Part shown: positions 8,156 to 15,729 of the stretch, piece by piece
Numbering within the stretch: position 1 is the first letter of the stretch
Layout: each line of letters starts with the position of its first letter
The notes under the pieces: model-generated
What the model was told of the DNA's origin: nothing
The model's input: only the letters and a program-made list of their open reading frames with translations
Databases searched by the model: none
Assembly (NCBI GenBank): GCA_013043945.1
Contig: JABEUW010000068.1
Span: 1-37,415, forward strand
Length of the DNA stretch: 37,415 nucleotides
Direction: 5' to 3'
DNA from: Vulcanimicrobiota bacterium
Lineage (GTDB): Bacteria; Vulcanimicrobiota; Vulcanimicrobiia; Vulcanimicrobiales; Vulcanimicrobiaceae
Translations under genes and position numbers: made by a program

Positions 8156-10161
8156 CGTACCCCCGCGGGACGACGCGCTTGTTTCGCTTGGTACATTTTC
8201 GCGTCGGCGGCGGCCAATAACGAGCTGGGATCGTTTCCATCGAGTCCGAAGATCGCCGGGCCGACCGAGATGCCCACGGGAAGATCGATCTCCGCGAATG
8301 GCTCTCTCATGGCTTTTTCGATGCGTGCGGTACAACGATCCAGGCTATCGCTCCGCAGATCGTTGAGCACGACCACGAACTCGTCGCCGCCGATGCGGGC
8401 GACGAGTTCGTCGCCGCGCACGACGCCGACGAGGCGATGCCCCACTTCGGCGAGTATGCGGTCCCCCACGGCGTGGCCGAAGCGATCGTTCACGCTCTTA
8501 AAACCATCGAGATCGAGAAAGAGAATACCCAACTCTCCTCCATTGCGCTTCGTGCGAACGATTTCCCGTTCGAGGCGCTGGGCGAGCAAGGTGCGATTGG
8601 CGAGCCCCGTGAGCGGATCGCGGAGAGCGAGGTCCCCCAGCGTCCGCGCTCGCCGGTCGCGTTCGAAGGCGCTCCCCAGTAATGCAGCCATCAGCTTCAC
8701 GAAGTCGACATCGTTGGCGTCGAACGGCGTCTCTCGGAGAAATTTCGAGGAGAACGCCAACGCTCCGAATCGAATCCCTTCCACGGTGATCGGCGCTCCT
8801 AAAAAGCATCGCCACGGCTCGCCTTCGGCCGCGACATCCTCGTGAAACGAACTCTCGCGTATGTCGTTAATCACCAACGGCGTCTCGTTCTCCAACAATT
8901 GCCGCGATATCGCTCGCACGATCGGCACGCGATCCCCGAGGGCGAACCGCCCCGAGCCGCCTTTGGCGCGGATCACAAAATCGTCGCCGTCGATGCCGAG
9001 CACGTAACCGATCTCCATTTCGAGAATGCGGCGGCCGAAATCGAGCACTCGCGCGAGCAATGGTTCGAGCTCGTCTTGGGGAACCGTCGCCAGACGATAG
9101 AGTTCGCGTAATTTTTCCCGCGTCAACTCCTCGCGCCGTTCGAATGCACGCTGCGCGCTCAGATCTCGCATGATGATGTAGTAGCCCTCGATCTCCGTTC
9201 CATGCGCCATCGGAATGAGCGCAGCTATCACCGGAAGAACGTGGCCGTCCTTACAACGTAATTGCGACTCGGCTTCAAACGCTTCGCCAGCCATGACCCG
9301 GCGATAGGCATTCTCCCGAATATCCTCCGACCCGGTCGCCGAAAAGAGCGCGGAGGTCTCGCCGACCAGTTCGTCGCTTCCGTACCCCGAGATGCGCTCG
9401 AAGGCCGCATTCGCGCGAAGGATATGGCGATCGGCACCGAGTTGAAGCATCGGTTCGTAATTGATATCGAAGAGCGAACGGAAACGCTCGGTTTCGAAGA
9501 GCAGCTCGCGCTCCAAGATCCGCAGCGGGCGCAGATCCTTCGCGATCCCAAAGACACCGACGACCGCTCCTCCGCTGATAATCGGAACGAAAGTTGCCCA
9601 GACGGGAATGCGTTGAGCGTGCACGCCGAGTGCCAACGTCTCGAATTCCACCGCGTCCCCCTTGAGGGCGCGGGCGAAATAGCGCTGGACTTCATCGCGC
9701 CGCTCGGCGGTGACGCAATCGATGATGCGAAACGCCGTGCCGTCACCGCCTCCATCGCCGAATAACTCCCGGGCCGGTGCATTCGCTTGTTGCAAGATTC
9801 CATCGATATCCCAAAGGATGCCGATATCGGGAATCTTGGTAAACAACCGCTCGAAGCGCTCGCGTTCGAGCTCGATCTCTGCGGCGTAGGCCGCAAAACG
9901 TCGAATCGTCGGCAACATCATCGAGCGCCATATAACGCCGAGTACCAGAACGATCGTCGCACCGGCAACCGCAATCACGATCGCCGCGAGGTGATGGAGC
10001 GGCCAGACAACCGCGGCCGCCACGACGGAGAAGAGCGCCGCTGCGAAGGCGGCGAGGCCGAACGCGCGCGCAGAGAAGGTGAAAAAGCGCCCTTCCTCCC
10101 GTTTCGGAGCTTCGGCTAGGAGCATCCTACCGAGCATACGCGAGCCCCCCCAGGCCGTCAA
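8152..10161 (-). CDS. membrane-anchored PAS-PAS-GAF-GGDEF protein
   Basis: Two TM-like segments near the N-terminus, PAS repeats, GAF-like region, ARIGGDEFVVVLND; apparent TTG start. Confidence 0.85.
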   Translation of the reverse strand: MTAWGGSRMLGRMLLAEAPKREEGRFFTFSARAFGLAAFAAALFSVVAAAVVWPLHHLAAIVIAVAGATIVLVLGVIWRSMMLPTIRRFAAYAAEIELERERFERLFTKIPDIGILWDIDGILQQANAPARELFGDGGGDGTAFRIIDCVTAERRDEVQRYFARALKGDAVEFETLALGVHAQRIPVWATFVPIISGGAVVGVFGIAKDLRPLRILERELLFETERFRSLFDINYEPMLQLGADRHILRANAAFERISGYGSDELVGETSALFSATGSEDIRENAYRRVMAGEAFEAESQLRCKDGHVLPVIAALIPMAHGTEIEGYYIIMRDLSAQRAFERREELTREKLRELYRLATVPQDELEPLLARVLDFGRRILEMEIGYVLGIDGDDFVIRAKGGSGRFALGDRVPIVRAISRQLLENETPLVINDIRESSFHEDVAAEGEPWRCFLGAPITVEGIRFGALAFSSKFLRETPFDANDVDFVKLMAALLGSAFERDRRARTLGDLALRDPLTGLANRTLLAQRLEREIVRTKRNGGELGILFLDLDGFKSVNDRFGHAVGDRILAEVGHRLVGVVRGDELVARIGGDEFVVVLNDLRSDSLDRCTARIEKAMREPFAEIDLPVGISVGPAIFGLDGNDPSSLLAAADAKMYQAKQARRPAGVR

Positions 10162-10171
10162 ATCGCGGCTT

Positions 10172-10897
10172 TTAGAGCACTGTTAGAAGTACGGCAGCCG
10201 ATAGCACGACTCCGGCCGTCTCGGTGCGCAATATTCGCAGACCGAACCTGAGCATCCGCGCGCCGGCGGCGGCGGATCGTTCGGCCTCCCCGGCGCTGAA
10301 TCCACCCTCGGGACCCACCAGCCCCAGCGCGCTCTCCGCTCCCGCGAGCGCCTCTTGCAACAGCGGAAGAGGCGAATGAAGCGGGGCGAGCTCCCAGGGC
10401 ATAAGGAGCGCGTCGTACTCGCCGGCTTCGAGCAAGAGTGCCTCAAGCGAGAGGGGGGCGGCGATCTCCATCGGCTCGCTCCGTCCGCTCTGCAGCGCCG
10501 CCGAACGAGCGAGCCGCCGCCAGCGATCGAGTTTCCCAGGCGAGCAATCGCGGGCGATGCAGCGGTCGGTGATCAGCGGCACCAGACGGGCGACCCCGAG
10601 TTCGCTCGCCTTCTCGACGACGTACTCCATCTTGCTGCCCTTCGGTATCCCCTGCGCTAAGGTGAAGCGCAGCGTGCGCGCCGGCTCCGGCTCGACGAGT
10701 CGCTCGCGCGGCAGTACCAACGCCGTGCGTTCGAGCCGTTCGATCGTACAACGATAGCGCGCGCCTGCGGAATCGAGAATCTCCAACTCGTCGCCGACGC
10801 GAGCGCGCATGACGAGCTTGAGCTTGCGCGCATCCTCGCCGACGATCTCGGACGGTTCGCCGATACGAACGATCCCTTCGACGAAAAAACGCATCAT
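10172..10897 (-). CDS. rsmE: 16S rRNA (uracil1498-N3)-methyltransferase
   Basis: QGIPKGSKMEYVVEKASELGV, RWRRLARSAALQSGRSEPMEI, GLVGPEGGFSAGE, FGLRILRTETA are RsmE hallmarks. Confidence 0.93.
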   Translation of the reverse strand: MMRFFVEGIVRIGEPSEIVGEDARKLKLVMRARVGDELEILDSAGARYRCTIERLERTALVLPRERLVEPEPARTLRFTLAQGIPKGSKMEYVVEKASELGVARLVPLITDRCIARDCSPGKLDRWRRLARSAALQSGRSEPMEIAAPLSLEALLLEAGEYDALLMPWELAPLHSPLPLLQEALAGAESALGLVGPEGGFSAGEAERSAAAGARMLRFGLRILRTETAGVVLSAAVLLTVL

Positions 10898-10900
10898 CGA

Positions 10901-12019
10901 TTATTCCGGGCGAAAGGCTTCTTTAAGACGCTCGAAAAACGAACGCTCTTCGATTTCGTCGCCGCCGAGCTTGGCAAATTCTTCCAATAGTTCGCGTTGT
11001 TTTTTCGAGACGCGCGTCGGCGTAACGACGTGAACGGTCACGTGATGGTCGCCGCGTTGCCCGCCGCGAACGCTCGGCATCCCATGTCCGCGCATGCGCA
11101 GCGTCGTTCCCGTCTGCGTGCCGGGCGGGATCGTCAGATCCAACTCACCTTCCAACGACGATACGCGCAGGGTTGCGCCGAGTGCGGCGTGCGTGAACGC
11201 GATCGGAATATCGACCGCCGTGTCCATTCCCTCGCGCCGAAAGCGTTCGTGGCGCCGCACGCTCAGATAGACGAAGAGATCGCCCGCGGCCCCACCGCGA
11301 ATGCCGCCTTCGCCGCTACCGGCGATGCGAATGCGCGCGCCGTCGTCGACGCCGGCGGGAATTTTTACCGTAAGCTTGCGCTCGCTCTCCTTGCGCCCGC
11401 GTCCTCCGCAACTCTCGCAAGGGCGCGCGACCATCTGGCCGTCGCCGCCGCAGCGCGGGCAGGTACTCTGGGTGACGAACGGCCCGAGCGGCGTCTGTCG
11501 CGCGACGCGCACGACGCCGGTGCCCGCGCATTGAACGCAGGGCGCGACGGTGCTGCCTTCGGCGGCGCCGCTGCCGGAGCAGGTTTCGCATTGACCGAGA
11601 TGCGTGAATGTGAGCTCGCGCGTCGTTCCGGCGAACGCTTCTTCCAGCGAGATATCGAGATCGTATCGCAGGTCGCTCCCGCGTTGCGGCCCGGAACGGC
11701 GCTGCTGGCCACCGTTGCGCATCTCGCTGAAGAACATATCGAAGATATCGCCGAAACCACCGCCGCCGCCGAACGGCGACCCCGTAAAGCCTTCGTTGGG
11801 GTCGGCGGTACCGAAGCGGTCGTAGCGCGCACGCTTTTCGGGATTCGAGAGCACCTCGTATGCTTCGTTGATCTCTTTGAAGCGCGTCTCGGCGTTCGCC
11901 TTATCGGAGGCGACATCGGGGTGATGCTGCCGCGCCAATTGGCGATATGCACGTTTGATGGCTTCGGGCGCCGCATCGCGAGCAACGCCTAAGACTTCGT
12001 AATAATCTACGCTGGGCAT
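10901..12019 (-). CDS. dnaJ: chaperone protein DnaJ
   Basis: J domain with HPD (QHHPDVASDK), Gly/Phe region, four CXXCXGXG zinc motifs (CETCSGSG, CVQCAGTG, CPRCGGDG, CESCGGRG). Confidence 0.97.
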   Translation of the reverse strand: MPSVDYYEVLGVARDAAPEAIKRAYRQLARQHHPDVASDKANAETRFKEINEAYEVLSNPEKRARYDRFGTADPNEGFTGSPFGGGGGFGDIFDMFFSEMRNGGQQRRSGPQRGSDLRYDLDISLEEAFAGTTRELTFTHLGQCETCSGSGAAEGSTVAPCVQCAGTGVVRVARQTPLGPFVTQSTCPRCGGDGQMVARPCESCGGRGRKESERKLTVKIPAGVDDGARIRIAGSGEGGIRGGAAGDLFVYLSVRRHERFRREGMDTAVDIPIAFTHAALGATLRVSSLEGELDLTIPPGTQTGTTLRMRGHGMPSVRGGQRGDHHVTVHVVTPTRVSKKQRELLEEFAKLGGDEIEERSFFERLKEAFRPE

Positions 12020-12040
12020 GGGTGTGTTGCTGTACGTTCC

Positions 12041-13090
12041 TTACTTTACTTCGACATCGTGGAGGCGTTCGGAGAGCGTCTCGGCGGTTCCCGATGCGAG
12101 CGCCAAGAGCCGCGCATACGGCATGCGCCGCGGTCCGAGAATCGAAAGCATCCCAACCGCACGTTCGCCGAAGCGATAGGGAACCGTAACCAGCGAGAGA
12201 TCGGCGAGCTCCTCGCTTCCTAGTTCGTGGCCGATCTTCACGCTTGCAGTGGGGCTATCGAAGGCGTCGGCGACGAGATCGTAGAGCGTTCTCTGCTCTT
12301 CGAGGATCCGAAGTATAGAACGCAGCTTGCGAACGTCGCGAAACTCCGGCTGGTCGAGAAGGTGCTGCGCGCCCGAGGCGGAGATACCGGGCTGCTCTTG
12401 CGTCCGCGCACCGATGAATGCCGCGCGCACCGCTGCGGCCATATCGTCGCCGAAGCCGCAACTCTTCGTAAGCGCCGTCAGCGATCGATCGTCGCAATCG
12501 CGCAAAAGCCTACCGGCAAAGGTCGCGTTGAGGGCATTGGAGAGCCGCGTGAGATCGTCGGGCGAGAGGTCGTTTCGCAGTTCAAAGAGCGATTGCGAGG
12601 CAACGCCGAGCGAGGTGACGATGATCGCGATGCCCGAGCGCTCGGCGATCCAGATGAGTTGTACGTAACGAAAACTCTGCGTGTCGCTCTGCGGCTTGGT
12701 GACAAAGGCGAGATTTCCCGCGAGCCGTCCCAAGAGCCGGCTGCTCTGCTCGACGATTTCATCGAGTTGCGCGCGCGCATCGCGCATTTCGTCGCGAATG
12801 CGGCGACGCTCGTCGGCGCCGAGTTCTTCGGGCGACATCAACGCATCGACGTAGGTACGATATCCCGCGTCGGAGGGAACGCGCCCGGCGGAGGTATGCG
12901 GCTGCTCGAGGTATCCCCCGGCTTCGAGATCCGCCATTTCGTTGCGCACCGTCGCCGAGCTGACGCCAAGATTATATTTCTGGGTCAGTGCCTGCGAGCC
13001 CACGGGTTCGCCGGTCGCGATATATTCGTAGACCACCGTGGCGAGAATGTAGGCTTTGCGCTTGTCGAGCCCGTCGACCTCGTTCTCCAT
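12041..13090 (-). CDS. hrcA: heat-inducible transcription repressor HrcA
   Basis: DKRKAYILATVVYEYIATGEPVGSQAL, SSATVRNEMADLEAGGYLEQPHTSAGRVPSDAGYRTYVD; start at MENEVDG. Confidence 0.95.
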   Translation of the reverse strand: MENEVDGLDKRKAYILATVVYEYIATGEPVGSQALTQKYNLGVSSATVRNEMADLEAGGYLEQPHTSAGRVPSDAGYRTYVDALMSPEELGADERRRIRDEMRDARAQLDEIVEQSSRLLGRLAGNLAFVTKPQSDTQSFRYVQLIWIAERSGIAIIVTSLGVASQSLFELRNDLSPDDLTRLSNALNATFAGRLLRDCDDRSLTALTKSCGFGDDMAAAVRAAFIGARTQEQPGISASGAQHLLDQPEFRDVRKLRSILRILEEQRTLYDLVADAFDSPTASVKIGHELGSEELADLSLVTVPYRFGERAVGMLSILGPRRMPYARLLALASGTAETLSERLHDVEVK

Positions 13091-13100
13091 CACTCGTAGT

Positions 13101-13127
13101 TTAGCACTCCGAGCAAGCGAGTGCGAA
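13101..13127. promoter_or_regulatory. CIRCE operator (HrcA binding site)
   Basis: TTAGCACTC-N9-GAGTGCGAA versus consensus TTAGCACTC-N9-GAGTGCTAA (one mismatch), immediately upstream of hrcA. Confidence 0.92.
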
Positions 13128-13172
13128 GCTCGGGCGCCAGGGCGACAAAGGTCGACCGCCAATCACCGCAGC

Positions 13173-15128
13173 ATGGAATCGAAAGCCATCGAATCGCTGC
13201 TCGACGAACGGCGCGCCTTCCCGCCCCCTCCGGCCTTCGCCGCCCAGGCGAACGCCGGCCCGGGGATCTACGCCGAGGCCGAGGGCGACCCCCTCGCCTT
13301 CTGGGCCGGCTGGGCGCGAAAGCTGCACTGGTCGCGCCCCTTCACGCGGGTCCTCGACTGGGAGGAGCCGTTCGCGCAGTGGTTCGCCGATGGGGCGATC
13401 AACGCGTCGGTCAACTGCCTCGACCGCCACGTCGAAGCCGGGCTCGGCGCGCGCATCGCCTACTACTACGAAGGCGAGCCGGGGGATCGGCGTGCGATCA
13501 CCTACCGCGCCCTGCTCGAGGAGGTCTGTCGGTTCGCCAACGCCCTGCGCAGACTCGGCATCGAACGCGGCGACCGCGTGGCGATCTACATGCCGATGAT
13601 TCCCGAGCTTCCCGTCGCGATGTTAGCCTGCGCGCGCATCGGTGCGGCGCACTCCGTTATTTTCGGGGGCTTCTCACCCGATGCGATTATCGACCGCGTC
13701 AACGATGCGGAGTGCGTCGCGTTGATTACCGCCGATCAAGGGTGGCGGCGCGGTAATAAAGTCCCGCTCAAAGCGAACTGCGACGTGGCGATGGCACAGA
13801 CGCCCTCGATCCGTCACTGTATCGTCGCCAAACGCGTCGGCGACCCGGTGACGATGATGCCGGATCGCGACCTGTGGTGGGACGACCTCGTCGCTCGCGA
13901 ATCGACGACCTGCGAACCCGCACAAACGATGGCCGAAGACCTGCTCTTTCTGCTCTATACCAGCGGGACGACCGCAAAGCCGAAGGGGATCAAGCACACG
14001 ACCGGCGGCTACCTCACGCACGTGAGTGCGACGCATCAATTGGTCTTCGATCTCAAGGCCGAGCGCGATATTTATTGGTGTGCCGCCGACATCGGTTGGG
14101 TCACGGGTCACTCCTACATCGTCTACGGGCCGCTCTGCAACGCTGCGACGAGCGTTATCTACGAAGGCACGCCCGATTACCCGGAAAAAGATCGCCTCTG
14201 GGAGATCGTCGAACGCTACGGCGTTACCATTCTCTACACCGCACCGACCGCGATTCGCACCTTCATGAAGTGGGGAACGCAGCATTTAGAGCGCCACGAT
14301 CTTTCTTCGCTGCGACTCTTGGGCTCGGTCGGTGAACCGATCAATCCCGAAGCCTGGATCTGGTATCGCGAGCACGTCGGCGGCGGGCGTTGCCCGATCG
14401 TCGATACCTGGTGGCAGACGGAGACCGGCGGCATGATGATCTCGCCGTTGCCCGGCGTTACGACGGCGCTTCCGGGGAGCGCGACGAAGCCGCTCCCGGG
14501 CATCTCCGCCGATATCGTCGACGAAGCCGGCAAGAGCGTTCCGCTCGGCGGTGGTGGATATATCGTTATTACGCAGCCTTGGCCGGGAATGACGCGCGGC
14601 ATCTACGGCGACGACGAACGCTTCCGCGAAACCTACTGGTCGAAGTTCCCGCATCTCTATCTCGCGGGGGACGGCTGCCACCGCGACGATCGCGGCAACT
14701 ATTGGTTTATGGGGCGCATCGACGACGTGATGAATGTCAGCGGGCACCGCATCTCCACTGCCGAGGTCGAGAGCGCTTTCGTCGATCATCCCGCCGTAGC
14801 CGAAGCCGCGGTCTGCGCGAAAAACGACGATGTCACCGGCCAGGCGATCTATGCGTTCGTTACCCTTCGCGGCGGCTTCGATGGAACACCGATGCTCGCC
14901 GATGCATTGCGCGACCACGTGATGGGCAAGCTCGGAAAGTTCACGCGCCCGAAATACGTGACGTTCACGCCCGAACTTCCAAAGACGCGCAGCGGGAAGA
15001 TCATGCGCCGATTGTTACGCGATATCGCCGAAGGACGCACCCTCGGCGATACCACGACGCTCGCCGATTCCGGCGTCGTTAGCGAGTTACAGCAGCGCGC
15101 GGCGACCGACGCGGCGAAGGAAGAGTAG
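13173..15128 (+). CDS. acsA: acetyl-CoA synthetase (AMP-forming)
   Basis: LLYTSGTTAKPKGIKHTTGGYL, WWQTETGGMMISPLPG, GRIDDVMNVSGHRIST, PKTRSGKIMRRLLRDIA; start at MESKAIESLLDERR. Confidence 0.96.
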   Translation: MESKAIESLLDERRAFPPPPAFAAQANAGPGIYAEAEGDPLAFWAGWARKLHWSRPFTRVLDWEEPFAQWFADGAINASVNCLDRHVEAGLGARIAYYYEGEPGDRRAITYRALLEEVCRFANALRRLGIERGDRVAIYMPMIPELPVAMLACARIGAAHSVIFGGFSPDAIIDRVNDAECVALITADQGWRRGNKVPLKANCDVAMAQTPSIRHCIVAKRVGDPVTMMPDRDLWWDDLVARESTTCEPAQTMAEDLLFLLYTSGTTAKPKGIKHTTGGYLTHVSATHQLVFDLKAERDIYWCAADIGWVTGHSYIVYGPLCNAATSVIYEGTPDYPEKDRLWEIVERYGVTILYTAPTAIRTFMKWGTQHLERHDLSSLRLLGSVGEPINPEAWIWYREHVGGGRCPIVDTWWQTETGGMMISPLPGVTTALPGSATKPLPGISADIVDEAGKSVPLGGGGYIVITQPWPGMTRGIYGDDERFRETYWSKFPHLYLAGDGCHRDDRGNYWFMGRIDDVMNVSGHRISTAEVESAFVDHPAVAEAAVCAKNDDVTGQAIYAFVTLRGGFDGTPMLADALRDHVMGKLGKFTRPKYVTFTPELPKTRSGKIMRRLLRDIAEGRTLGDTTTLADSGVVSELQQRAATDAAKEE

Positions 15129-15140
15129 CGACGCCGACAA

Positions 15141-15554
15141 CTACGGACAGCCGTGATCCAATTGAATCATAAAGATACTCTTTCTGTTGATTCGAGGACT
15201 GTCGAATAAGAGGCTCGCGTATCCAAAGGGAATCCCACGTGTGTTACACAAGCGCGGGCGGATCGAGCGATCTAAGTAGTGATCAACATAGTCCCCGTAG
15301 TACGCGTGCACGTTGTAGAGCGTCCCCGCCAAGTAGCAACAATTATTCGCATGATAGACTGAATGCGGGGGGATGACACCATCAAACATGGTAATTGCCC
15401 CAAACCCTTGGGGGGTAATAACCACGTGAACTGGAAGGGAGCCGCTATTTTGGAGGCTGATGTAGCCGTTGTGCAGGTTGATGGATGCGTCGGCAAGTGC
15501 GGATGAAGCAAACACGGCAACGACGAGCATCGCGAGCACGCGAAGTAGTTTCAC
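15141..15554 (-). CDS. small secreted cysteine-containing protein of unknown function
   Basis: Signal peptide MKLLRVLAMLVVAVFASSALA, then a ~115 aa mature region with CC pair and additional Cys; RBS-like aaggaggg upstream. Confidence 0.65.
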   Translation of the reverse strand: MKLLRVLAMLVVAVFASSALADASINLHNGYISLQNSGSLPVHVVITPQGFGAITMFDGVIPPHSVYHANNCCYLAGTLYNVHAYYGDYVDHYLDRSIRPRLCNTRGIPFGYASLLFDSPRINRKSIFMIQLDHGCP

Positions 15555-15674
15555 GATAGAGACCCTCCTTACGTCAGTAGGAACCCTAATTTTGCCCGCC
15601 GATTCGCGCTGCCACCGGCCCCTCCTGCTTGGTTCATTCGCTTTCGGCGTTCGCTCGCCGCAACGCGAGGCAGT

Positions 15675-15704
15675 ACGGCGCCGCGAACGTATTCGCGGCG
15701 CCGT
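15675..15704. repeat. perfect 13-bp inverted repeat, stem-loop
   Basis: acggcgccgcgaa-cgta-ttcgcggcgccgt; between the small secreted gene and the 3' end of the TonB receptor; no T-tract. Confidence 0.8.
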
Positions 15705-15729
15705 TGGATGCTCGGTTCGAGTTCGACGA

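Noticed and set aside
8156-8335. N-terminal extension of the 6269 GGDEF ORF
   Set aside because: Arg-rich, overlaps the upstream GGDEF CDS; TM segment begins right after the downstream GTG.
10997-11992. Plus-strand 331-aa ORF antisense to dnaJ
   Set aside because: Antisense frame; dnaJ is unambiguous.
13056-13172. N-terminal extension of the acsA ORF
   Set aside because: Would overlap hrcA and the CIRCE site; MESKAIESLLDERR at 13173 is the natural start.
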